NCBI GenBank assembly: GCA_019237175.1
Contig: JAFAHP010000190.1
Span: 1 to 24,296, forward strand
Source: Alphaproteobacteria bacterium
GTDB taxonomy: Bacteria > Pseudomonadota > Alphaproteobacteria > ATCC43930 > CGMCC-115725
DNA length: 24,296 bases
Reading direction: 5' to 3'
A model generated the notes under the pieces. It had not been told where the DNA came from, ran no database searches, and was given only the letters and a program-made list of their open reading frames with translations. Shown one piece after another: positions 1 through 6,711 of this stretch. Made by a program: the position numbers and the translations under genes. Positions within the stretch are counted from its first letter, which is position 1; every line of letters begins with the position of its first letter.

Positions 1-2
1 GA

Positions 3-1757
3 GGGCCGGCGGAAGCTGTTCACGATATTGCCCCACAGGTCGATCTCGGCCCCGTGTCGGCGCATGATCACGTACTGCTGTGCGATCGACAGCGTGTTGT
101 TCCACGCCCAGTAGATCACCAGCCCCGCCGGGAAGGCGGAAAGCATGTAGGTGAAGACAACCGGCAGCGCCATGAACATGCGCGCCTGCACCGGATCGAC
201 GGGTTGCGGGTTCAGCTTCTGCTGCAGGAACATCGTGACGCCCATGATCAGCGGCCACGCCCCGATCATCAGGAAGGCCGGCGGGGCATACGGAAGCAGC
301 CCGAACAGGTTGGCGAAGGAGGTCGGATCGGGCGCCGACAGATCGTGAATCCAGCCGAAAAACGGCGCATGCCGCATCTCGATGGTCACGAAAAGCACTT
401 TGTAGAGCGAGAAGAACACCGGGATCTGGATCACGATCGGCAAGCAGCCGGCCAGCGGATTGGCGCCGACGCGCTTGTAGAGCGCCATCATTTCCTGCTG
501 TTGCCGCGCCTTGTCGTCGGGAAAGCGTTCGCGCAATTTCTGGATTTCAGGCTGCAGGAGCTTCATCTTGCTCATCGCCTGATAGGATTTGTTGGCGAGC
601 GGAAAGAACAACAGTTTCACGCATAAGGTCAGCAATAAAATCGCCAATCCGAAATTGCCGAGAAGCCGATCAAAAAACTGAAGGATCAGAAAGATCGGTT
701 TGGTGAGAAAGTAAAACCAGCCGAAGTCGATCGCCCGGTCAAAGCGCGGGATGCCGGAGGCGGCATAGGAATCGAGCAGGTCAACCTCTTTAGCGCCCGC
801 AAAAAAGCGCGTCGTCGTCCCTTGCGACGCATTTGGCGCGACCGTTATCGCGGGCCCGAGGTAATCGGTCTGATAGCGGTTGACCCCGTTCTCGAGTGCA
901 TGAGTAAAGTTCGCCTTGACCGGTTCGCTCTGCGACGGGATTAGTGCGGTCAGCCAATATTTGTCGGTGAAACCAAGCCAGCCCCCAGTCGATGTGTAAT
1001 CGTTCGGCTGGCCGGGAGTGAGTGAAGAATATTTAACCTCCTGCAGTGAGCCATCGAGATAACCGATTAGCCCTTCGAACAGAATGTAATAGCCGGCGAC
1101 CTCGGGTGTACCGGTGCGGCTTATCAAGCCATAAGGCAGCAGTTGGACGGGCGAGGTGCCAGTATTGTGCACCTCTTGGTGCACGGTGAACATGTAATCC
1201 TGGTCGATCGAGATCGTCCGCGAAAAGACCAGCCCCTCGCCGTTGTCCCAGGTCAACGTGATCGGGTGTGAGGGCGCCAGCGCACCGCCGGAAGGCTTCC
1301 AAACGGTGTCCGGCCCCGGCACCTTGACTTTTCCCGCGTCGGCTGGAACCCAGCCAAACTCGGCGAGATAAGGGTTTGCTGTGCCGGAAGGCGACAGCAG
1401 CAATACCTCGGGGCTCTGAGGGTTGACGGTTTCGCGGTATTTGGCGAGTCTCAGATCATCGAACTTCGCGCCGATTAATGCGATCGAGCCGCGCAGGCTC
1501 GGCGTTGCGATGTCGACGCGAGGCGTGCCGGCAATCGCCTGAGCGACGGTCTCGGTAGCCTTTGCCGCCGCTGCCCCCGGTGTGGTTGCCGTTGGTGCGC
1601 CGCTACGCGCCGCGGGAGAGGTCGGCGAGGCGCCGGGTGAGGTCGCCTCGATGCTGGGATGCGGCACCGGCGGGTGCAGCCGCTGGAAAAAGAATTGGAA
1701 GCCGATCAGGATGCCGACCGACAGCACGATCGCAATCAGCAGGTTGCGCTGTTCCAT
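3..1757 (-). CDS. yidC: Membrane protein insertase YidC (3' end cut by window edge)
   Basis: YidC inserts and folds inner-membrane proteins, alone or with SecYEG. The frame opens at ATG 1757 with MEQRNLLIAIVLSVGILIGF, the usual N-terminal membrane anchor. A low-complexity Ala/Pro linker follows, then the large periplasmic beta domain. The conserved insertase domain begins near residue 340, with FGWFYFLTKPIF, KSYQAMSKMKLLQPEIQKLR and NPLAGCLPIVIQIPVFFSLY. The visible frame runs 585 codons without a stop and reaches GNIVNSFRRP, a typical end region for alphaproteobacterial YidC, so only a few residues should be missing. It lies 26 bp downstream of yidD in the conserved rpmH-rnpA-yidD-yidC order. 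Identification is secure; the true stop lies outside the window. Confidence 0.96.
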   Translation of the reverse strand, partial: MEQRNLLIAIVLSVGILIGFQFFFQRLHPPVPHPSIEATSPGASPTSPAARSGAPTATTPGAAAAKATETVAQAIAGTPRVDIATPSLRGSIALIGAKFDDLRLAKYRETVNPQSPEVLLLSPSGTANPYLAEFGWVPADAGKVKVPGPDTVWKPSGGALAPSHPITLTWDNGEGLVFSRTISIDQDYMFTVHQEVHNTGTSPVQLLPYGLISRTGTPEVAGYYILFEGLIGYLDGSLQEVKYSSLTPGQPNDYTSTGGWLGFTDKYWLTALIPSQSEPVKANFTHALENGVNRYQTDYLGPAITVAPNASQGTTTRFFAGAKEVDLLDSYAASGIPRFDRAIDFGWFYFLTKPIFLILQFFDRLLGNFGLAILLLTLCVKLLFFPLANKSYQAMSKMKLLQPEIQKLRERFPDDKARQQQEMMALYKRVGANPLAGCLPIVIQIPVFFSLYKVLFVTIEMRHAPFFGWIHDLSAPDPTSFANLFGLLPYAPPAFLMIGAWPLIMGVTMFLQQKLNPQPVDPVQARMFMALPVVFTYMLSAFPAGLVIYWAWNNTLSIAQQYVIMRRHGAEIDLWGNIVNSFRRP

Positions 1758-1783
1758 TTGGGCTGGAACCAGCTATCTCGAGG

Positions 1784-2080
1784 TCAGGTGGGGTGCCGCC
1801 GCCGATACCGGCGGGTCTCGGCTGGATAGAGAGATCGGGGAACGGGTACCGGATCGTAGCCACTGCCGCCCCAAGGGTGACAGCGCGCCAATCGAAGGAT
1901 CGCCAAGCCGGCGCCGCGCAGTGGGCCGTGCCGTGCCAATGCCTCGACCGCATAGTCCGAGCAGGTCGGCAAATAACGGCAGGAGGGCGGCAACAACGGC
2001 GAGATCACCAGTTGATAGCCGCGGATGAGAACCTGCATGATCACGCTCACGACCCGACGACAATTAACCGGTGCTGTCAT
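1784..2080 (-). CDS. yidD: Membrane protein insertion efficiency factor YidD
   Basis: YidD is a small membrane-associated protein that assists YidC-dependent insertion. The 98-residue product carries the family signature: IRGYQLVISPLLPPSCRY, PTCSDYAVEAL and RCHPWGGSGYDPVP, with the conserved cysteines. I chose ATG 2080 because it starts one base after the rnpA stop (2082-2084) and has AGAGGG (2085-2090) just upstream. A longer in-frame start at 2116 would extend into rnpA, and an internal ATG at 2038 would also keep the conserved core. The tight spacing suggests translational coupling with rnpA. The Arg-rich C-terminal tail (RRYRRRHP) is not conserved in detail. Confidence 0.92.
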   Translation of the reverse strand: MTAPVNCRRVVSVIMQVLIRGYQLVISPLLPPSCRYLPTCSDYAVEALARHGPLRGAGLAILRLARCHPWGGSGYDPVPVPRSLYPAETRRYRRRHPT

Positions 2081-2081
2081 C

Positions 2082-2441
2082 TCACCCTCTTGTGGCGTCG
2101 CCGGAGCGCGTTGCAATGCCCTGTTCGACCCGTCTCAGCGCTGCGGCGAGATCGGCGAGAAGCAACGCGAAGGGCCGCTCAGCGGTAGCTGAGCGTGCAA
2201 TCAGCACATAGTCGGTTCCCGGTCTCCCCTCGTCCGACAAAACCCGCGCCGCGATTTCCCGCAACCGGCGTTTGGCGCGATTGCGAACGACGGCATTCCC
2301 GACCCTGCGGCTGGCGGTGAACCCGACCCGCACTTCGGTCCCCGAGCCGACCGTCCGTGGCGCCGCCTGAAGGATCAGACCGGGAGTGACCGCCTTTCGT
2401 CGGCTCGCCGCAACGCGCAAAAACTCGGGCCTAATACGCAA
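2082..2441 (-). CDS. rnpA: Ribonuclease P protein component
   Basis: This is the protein subunit of RNase P, which removes 5' leaders from pre-tRNAs together with the M1 RNA. The basic product of about 119 residues has the family core at residues 40-64, with GFTASRRVGNAVVRNRAKRR containing the RNR box, and an N-terminal RPEFLRVAASRRK segment typical of alphaproteobacterial RnpA. The start is uncertain. There is no ATG or GTG between the rpmH stop and the conserved region, and TTG at 2441 is the best candidate. The gene lies 62 bp downstream of rpmH and directly precedes yidD. The family call is secure; the start is moderate. Confidence 0.93.
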   Translation of the reverse strand: MRIRPEFLRVAASRRKAVTPGLILQAAPRTVGSGTEVRVGFTASRRVGNAVVRNRAKRRLREIAARVLSDEGRPGTDYVLIARSATAERPFALLLADLAAALRRVEQGIATRSGDATRG

Positions 2442-2503
2442 TCTCGCAAGTCCGCGACCCGCCGAAACTACAGCCGCCCCGGCAGACGGCTCGGATCGCC
2501 GGT

Positions 2504-2638
2504 TCAGGCTGATAGCCGTTTGCGGCCCTTCGCCCGGCGCGCGGCCAGTACTCGACGCCCGGCGGCGGTGGCCATTCGCGCGCGGAAGCCGTGGCGGCGC
2601 TTGCGGACGAGCTTACTGGGCTGGTAGGTGCGCTTCAC
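2504..2638 (-). CDS. rpmH: 50S ribosomal protein L34
   Basis: The product is a 44-residue, highly basic protein, exactly the usual L34 length: KRTYQPSKLVRKRRHGFRAR, then ATAAGRRVLAARRAKGRKRL. The start is GTG at 2638 with GGAG about 10 bases upstream. The longer in-frame ATG start at 2710 would add a non-conserved leader that includes the promoter -10 region, so it is rejected. It is the first gene of the leftward rpmH-rnpA-yidD-yidC block and has a good promoter at 2682-2710. Confidence 0.96.
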   Translation of the reverse strand: MKRTYQPSKLVRKRRHGFRARMATAAGRRVLAARRAKGRKRLSA

Positions 2639-2681
2639 GGCGCCGGCTCCGATTACCGTATCCCCTCGGATTTCATAGCGG

Positions 2682-2710
2682 TAAATAGGGGAGCCGATGG
2701 GACGAGTCAA
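2682..2710 (-). promoter_or_regulatory. Sigma70-type promoter for rpmH operon
   Basis: Read on the minus strand, TTGACT (2710-2705) is followed by a 17-base spacer and TATTTA (2687-2682). Both hexamers are near consensus at ideal spacing. This would start transcription near 2675, leaving a leader of about 37 bases before the rpmH GTG. It explains why the in-frame upstream ATG at 2710 cannot be the translation start. Confidence 0.7.
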
Positions 2711-2930
2711 CGGGCCGAAACGGCTCGGGTTTCCAGCGCGTTCGCCTTGAGCGCCCGTATGGGGTATGTGTTTTGCACGAGACCAGCTTGAAATTGCGCG
2801 CTAGCGAGGAGGGTTAGTGGTTTTGACGATATTTGACCGACCTCTCTCGGTTCGCCTTCAAAGCGACCGGGATGCGACCCAATTCGGGACAAGGATTGAC
2901 TGTTAGGGGAGTCGTCCGGGGTGATCGCCG
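2711..2930. other. Divergent intergenic region with a TTTGAC direct repeat
   Basis: This 220-bp stretch separates leftward rpmH from the rightward ferritin-like operon. No gene is supported; the short ORFs crossing it lack family features. It contains a direct repeat TTTGAC-gata-TTTGAC (2822-2837) with 10-base periodicity. It also contains a TTGACT (2896-2901) that has no convincing -10 partner before the ATG at 2931. The promoter for the rightward genes probably lies here but is not resolved. No DnaA boxes (TTATCCACA type) were seen. Confidence 0.4.
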
Positions 2931-3875
2931 ATGTTTAACAACGCGATCGTCGAGGCCGCCGACCGTACCGCCCGCGAATGGAGGGCAGCCGGGACGGATC
3001 CAATTCTCCCGGGGACTGAGGCGCATAAGATCGCCTTTTGCCGAATGCTGCTGGACACCCATAACCGCTACAAGCCGGCGGTCATCGATTGGCCGCCGCT
3101 GGAACCCGAAGCTCGCGATCGGCTGGTGGCGCTCCCGATCTGGGATATCGCAGTTCAGACCGAGGGCAAGGCGCGCCAACGCGTGTTGGGCTATGCCAAG
3201 ACAATCAGCGATCCGCTATTGCGCGAAGCCATCGAACTCGACGGGTTCGAAGAGGGCCGTCACAAGGAGGTTCTTTCGAACCTTGTTGAGGCTTATGGGA
3301 TTCACCTCGCTCCGGAGCCGGAATATATCAGCCCGCGCGACCCGGAATGGGCCTTTATGGTCACCGGCTTTAGCGAATGCATCGACAGCTTCTTCGCCTT
3401 TGGCCTGTTCACGCTGGCCAAGCGCTCTGGCTTCTTTCCGCCCGCGCTCGTCGACACTTTCGAACCTGTCATGCAGGAAGAGGGGCGCCACATCCTGTTC
3501 TTTGTCAATTGGGTGGCCTGGCACCGCCGTCGGCTGCCGCTATGGCGGCGCCTGTTGTTCGTCTTCAGGGTTCTCGCCGTCTGGGCCTTTTTGTTGTGGG
3601 AGCGCATCGGTATTGCGCGCGGTGTCGGCAATGCCGCCGAGGGCGGAGGTGCCCAAACGAGAGCGCAGGACAACAATTTCACCTTGAACGGCAGCAAGGC
3701 GGTCGGCGACATCGACGTGTCCCCCACCGAGCTGTTGGCAATATGCCTTGCTGAGAACGAGCGGCGGCTAAGCGGTTATGATCTCAGACTGCTGCGGCCG
3801 AAGCTCGTCCCCTGTTTGATGCGCTTTGCCCATCGCCTGCTGCGCTGGCGAAGCGCCGCCGCGGCGCCGGCATGA
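2931..3875 (+). CDS. Ferritin-like di-iron protein (first of tandem pair)
   Basis: This 314-residue protein has all the ligands of a four-helix di-iron carboxylate centre: E78 (VQTEGK), E108-x2-H111 (GFEEGRHKEVL), E149 (GFSECIDSF) and E184-x2-H187 (MQEEGRHILFF). Such centres occur in ferritin-like oxidases, oxygenases and desaturases. The substrate here is unknown. A hydrophobic segment near residues 205-226 suggests membrane association. The C-terminal extension (about 230-314) is less conserved-looking, but a segment near 262-290 (SPTELLAICLAENERRL) has a counterpart in the next gene. It overlaps that gene by ATGA at 3872-3875. The start ATG 2931 has a modest GGGGTGA upstream. The fold call is good; the reaction cannot be assigned. 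Confidence 0.85.
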   Translation: MFNNAIVEAADRTAREWRAAGTDPILPGTEAHKIAFCRMLLDTHNRYKPAVIDWPPLEPEARDRLVALPIWDIAVQTEGKARQRVLGYAKTISDPLLREAIELDGFEEGRHKEVLSNLVEAYGIHLAPEPEYISPRDPEWAFMVTGFSECIDSFFAFGLFTLAKRSGFFPPALVDTFEPVMQEEGRHILFFVNWVAWHRRRLPLWRRLLFVFRVLAVWAFLLWERIGIARGVGNAAEGGGAQTRAQDNNFTLNGSKAVGDIDVSPTELLAICLAENERRLSGYDLRLLRPKLVPCLMRFAHRLLRWRSAAAAPA

Positions 3876-4723
3876 AGATCGGGAGCGAGGAGCACAAGCA
3901 GCGGTTTTGCGATGCGTTCATCGCAAGCCACAACCCCTACGAACCCGAATTGCTCCCGTGGCCAACGCTTGATGACAACGCGCTGGATAGATTGCGCGCG
4001 ATCCCGTTCTGGCCTGAGGTGCTCTACACCGAGCGGCGCGCCGGGGCGATCGTGGAGGCTTATGGGGCGACGATCGAGGACCCCTTGGTGCGCCGGGCGG
4101 TGATGCTGCAGGGGTTCGAGGAGGCGCGGCACGCCCGGCTGTTGAAGCTGATGATCCAGCGTTATGGCATCGTCGCTAAGGAAAGCCCACTCGAGCCGTT
4201 GGGTGCCAGCCTGTATCATGCATTTGCCGATTTCGGCTATGGCGAGTGCCTGGACGCGTTTCTCGGTTTCGGCGTGTTCAAGATCGCGCGCCGCGCGGCT
4301 TATCTGCCGGAGCCGATATTCGCGATCTTCGACACGCTATTGCATGAGGAAAACCGTCATATCGTCTTTTTTGTCAACTGGATGGCGTGGGAGCAGGCGC
4401 GCCGCAGGCGCGGCATGCGGTGGCTGCACTCGATCGTAGCGGCGCGCTACTACCTTGGAGCGATCGGTAGGCTGCTCGATACGGTACGTCGCGGCCGGGC
4501 GGCAAATGGCGGACGGGACTTCTCGGTAACCCAGGCGAATGTGTTTATCGAAGGCTTTTCGTTTCGCAAATTGGTCGAAGAATGCTGCGCCGAGCATCGG
4601 CGCCGCATGCAGGTGTTTGATCAGGATCTGCTGCAGCCGCGTTTTTTGCCGCGCCTCGCCGCTGTGGCACTCGTGGGTATGCGGCTTGGCGCTACCCGGC
4701 GCGACCGGCAACAACCGGCATGA
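3872..4723 (+). CDS. Ferritin-like di-iron protein (second of tandem pair)
   Basis: This 283-residue product is a clear paralogue of the preceding one. The same ligand set is complete: E54 (LYTERRAG), E84-x2-H87 (GFEEARHARL), E125 (GYGECLDAF) and E160-x2-H163 (LHEENRHIVFFVNW). Flanking blocks match too, for example FVNWMAWE against FVNWVAWH, and an N-terminal block with HNPYEPELLPWP against HNRYKPAVIDWP. It lacks the first ~25 residues of its neighbour. Both gene junctions are CCGGCATGA with a 4-bp overlap, so the two di-iron proteins and the membrane protein should be translated together. A heteromeric complex or sequential oxidations are possible; neither is shown. Confidence 0.86.
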   Translation: MKIGSEEHKQRFCDAFIASHNPYEPELLPWPTLDDNALDRLRAIPFWPEVLYTERRAGAIVEAYGATIEDPLVRRAVMLQGFEEARHARLLKLMIQRYGIVAKESPLEPLGASLYHAFADFGYGECLDAFLGFGVFKIARRAAYLPEPIFAIFDTLLHEENRHIVFFVNWMAWEQARRRRGMRWLHSIVAARYYLGAIGRLLDTVRRGRAANGGRDFSVTQANVFIEGFSFRKLVEECCAEHRRRMQVFDQDLLQPRFLPRLAAVALVGMRLGATRRDRQQPA

Positions 4724-5859
4724 GAGTCATTTCGATCGCCGCCGCTGTTATCGGTCTGGCGGTCATCGTAGCGCTGATCGTCCATTTCGGGGCAGCACCG
4801 ATAACGCGCTCGCTAGCGGCGGTCGGGCCGGCCGGCTTCGCTGCGGTATGCTCGATCCATTTGCTGCTGATCGCAGTGATGGGGATCGCGTGGTGGTTGT
4901 TGATGCCGGCGACAAACCCGTGGACGGCGATTTGGGCGCGTCTTGTTCGCGATTCGGCGTCCGAGGTGTTGCCGCTGTCGCAGCTGGGTGGTTATGTTGT
5001 GGGCGCGCGGACCCTCGCCGTCGCCGGCGTCCCTGCCAGCGCTGCGGCGGCCAGCACGATCGTCGACGTCACTCTCGAGTTCTTCGCCCAGCTCGCCTTT
5101 GTCGCGATTGGGCTGTTGTGGCTTCTACATCTCGAACCGCGTTTGCAGGCTGCGTGGCTCGACACGCTCGGGCTCGGGGTGGCGCTCGGGCTCGCCGTTG
5201 GGTGTGTCGTGGCGCAGCGTCGCGGCTTCGGCATGCTCGACCGATTGGCCGGCGGCATCGCTCGCGGCTGGGCGCAGCGAACTGCAGCTGGTGCTGCGGC
5301 GCTGCATTGCACGATCGCTGAGATCTACGATCGCTCCTCAGGAGTGTGGGCCAGTTTTGGGCTCCACCTCGTCTGCTGGATCGCCAGCGCCGCGGAGGTC
5401 TGGTTGGCGTTGGGGTGGATGGGGGCGGCGCGCGGCTTTGGCGTGGTGCTGGTAATTGAAAGTCTCCTCTATGCCGCACGCTCGGTCGCCTTCGCGGTGC
5501 CGAACGCAGTCGGCGTGCAAGAGGTCGCTTATCTAGTGCTGGGTACTCGTTTTGGCCTGCCGCCCGAAATCGCACTGGCGCTCTCACTGTTGAAGCGGGC
5601 GCGGGACTTTGCAATCGGCCTGCCCGTGTTGGGCGTATATCAGATCGTCGAGAGCGGACGCTTGTCACGCTTTGTAGCGCCGGTCGGGAGACGGCTCTTG
5701 ATCAAGACCGCAAAGCGAAACCCCGGTCGCGATGACCGGGGTTCGCCTTTACCCGCCTTGGAGGAGAAGGCGAGACCGACCCGCATCGTGCTGGAGGACC
5801 ATCAGGGAGACATTACGATGCAGGCGAAGAGTGCGACACTTCCGCTAAAGTTGCAATAA
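4720..5859 (+). CDS. HpnL-like / LPG-synthase-TM-family membrane protein
   Basis: This 379-residue, strongly hydrophobic protein has several membrane segments and blocks typical of the lysylphosphatidylglycerol-synthase TM (UPF0104) superfamily, HpnL branch: MGIAWWLLMPATN, RDSASEVLPLSQLGGYVVGA, STIVDVTLEFFAQL and AVPNAVGVQEVAYLVLG. HpnL proteins are found in hopanoid loci and are thought to act in lipid transport across the inner membrane; no other hpn gene is in the window. It overlaps the second ferritin-like gene by ATGA. The last ~48 residues, from about residue 332, look unrelated to the family, and their DNA begins with a terminator-like hairpin. This suggests an ancestral stop near there was lost. 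Substrate is unknown. Confidence 0.83.
   Translation: MRVISIAAAVIGLAVIVALIVHFGAAPITRSLAAVGPAGFAAVCSIHLLLIAVMGIAWWLLMPATNPWTAIWARLVRDSASEVLPLSQLGGYVVGARTLAVAGVPASAAAASTIVDVTLEFFAQLAFVAIGLLWLLHLEPRLQAAWLDTLGLGVALGLAVGCVVAQRRGFGMLDRLAGGIARGWAQRTAAGAAALHCTIAEIYDRSSGVWASFGLHLVCWIASAAEVWLALGWMGAARGFGVVLVIESLLYAARSVAFAVPNAVGVQEVAYLVLGTRFGLPPEIALALSLLKRARDFAIGLPVLGVYQIVESGRLSRFVAPVGRRLLIKTAKRNPGRDDRGSPLPALEEKARPTRIVLEDHQGDITMQAKSATLPLKLQ
5712..5750 (+). terminator. Terminator-like hairpin inside 3' coding end
   Basis: CCCCGGTC (5721-5728) and GACCGGGG (5734-5741) form a perfect 8-bp stem around loop GCGAT. The stem extends through AA/TT, GCG/CGC and AAA/TTT with one bulged base on each arm, and ends in CTTT. 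The shape resembles a factor-independent terminator, though the T-run is short. It lies in frame within the HpnL-like gene, about 110 bp before that gene's stop codon. Confidence 0.5.
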
Positions 5860-5871
5860 ATATCCTTCAAA

Positions 5872-5879
5872 TTAACCAT
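5872..5879 (+). promoter_or_regulatory. Possible CtrA half-site
   Basis: TTAACCAT matches the half-site bound by the alphaproteobacterial cell-cycle regulator CtrA. It lies 116 bp before the TVP38-family start. An 8-base match is weak by itself, and no second half-site at the usual spacing is visible. Confidence 0.25.
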
Positions 5880-5944
5880 CATTCTCGGATTGCGCGGAAC
5901 CGCGCGTCGAACCGGTCGGTCTCACGCGAAGGTGAGCATCGAAC

Positions 5945-5995
5945 ATGCATCGCAATGCTAGCGTCACGGTCTGTTTAGGCGAAGCGGACGCCTGA
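5945..5995 (+). CDS. Possible 16-residue leader ORF coupled to TVP38 gene
   Basis: ATG 5945 opens MHRNASVTVCLGEADA and stops at TGA 5993-5995, sharing its last base with the ATG of the next gene (TGATG). AAGGTGAG lies about 10 bases upstream and could serve as a ribosome-binding site, whereas the downstream gene has no clear one of its own. The arrangement fits a translationally coupled leader peptide. At this length chance is a real alternative. Confidence 0.25.
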   Translation: MHRNASVTVCLGEADA

Positions 5996-6711
5996 TGCCC
6001 GAACCTGCTTCACCACACTTGGCCGTCTCGCTGCGCCGGCTGGTGCCGCTCGCAATTCTCGTAGCCGCCGGTATCGGCTTTGTCGCGGTCGGAGGGCACC
6101 GCTACCTCACCGCTTCGTCACTGGCTCAGAACCGTGCATGGCTCTGCGGCCTTGTTGCTCGTTGGGGTCCCGGCGCGGCCGTCCTTTATGTGCTCGTTTA
6201 TGCAGTAGCGGTCGCATTGTCACTCCCCGGCGCAGCAATCCTGACGGTCGCCGGCGGCTTTTTGTTCGGAACCTGGATCGGCGGGTCGTGCGCGGCCATC
6301 GGTGCAACCCTCGGCGCTACCTGCATCTTTGTCGCTGCGCGCGCTGGGCTCGGCGGCTTGGCGCAGCGTGCCGGGCCGTTCTTCAAAAAGCTCGAAGCGG
6401 GGTTTTCCGCCAACGCCTTCAATTATCTGCTGGTACTGCGCCTGGTCCCGGCGTTTCCGTTTTGGCTCGTCAATCTCGTTCCGGCGCTCGCCAGGGTCCG
6501 ATTGTCGACGTTTTTGCTCGCCACCTTCATCGGGATAATTCCTGGAACGTTCGTTTATGCAAGCCTCGGCAACGGGCTCGGCAAAGTGGTCGAACAACCC
6601 GATCCAGACATCCTCGTTCACCCGAGTGTACTGGGTCCGATCCTGGCGCTCGCGCTCCTCGCCCTGCTGCCGGTGTGGTACAAGCGCCGGCGGCGAAGGA
6701 ACATTTCATGA
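5995..6711 (+). CDS. TVP38/TMEM64 family inner-membrane protein
   Basis: This 238-residue polytopic protein has the SNARE-associated/DedA-like (VTT) domain. Visible blocks are ALSLPGAAILTVAGGFLFG, GATLGATCIFVAAR, KKLEAGFSANAFNYLLVLRL, VPAFPFWLVNLVPA and FIGIIPGTFVYASLGNGLG. The C-terminus is cytoplasmic-looking and basic (YKRRRRRN). Members of the wider superfamily act in lipid scrambling or small-molecule transport; the exact role is unknown here. Its stop overlaps the following flavoprotein gene by ATGA (6708-6711). This pairing, and even fusion of the two domains, is familiar in bacteria and implies a shared function. ATG 5995 is the only sensible start. Confidence 0.88.
   Translation: MPEPASPHLAVSLRRLVPLAILVAAGIGFVAVGGHRYLTASSLAQNRAWLCGLVARWGPGAAVLYVLVYAVAVALSLPGAAILTVAGGFLFGTWIGGSCAAIGATLGATCIFVAARAGLGGLAQRAGPFFKKLEAGFSANAFNYLLVLRLVPAFPFWLVNLVPALARVRLSTFLLATFIGIIPGTFVYASLGNGLGKVVEQPDPDILVHPSVLGPILALALLALLPVWYKRRRRRNIS

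Noticed and set aside
54..626. 190-codon plus-strand ORF at the left end
   Set aside because: It lies antisense to the conserved insertase domain of yidC; its His/Arg-rich translation is a composition artefact.
2639..2930. Possible replication origin near rpmH
   Set aside because: No dnaA gene and no DnaA boxes (TTATCCACA type) were found; rpmH linkage alone is not evidence.
6138..6707. Long upstream extension of the flavoprotein frame
   Set aside because: It is antiphase within the TVP38 gene; Arg/Pro-rich and unlike any domain. ATG 6708 with a ribosome site is the clear start.
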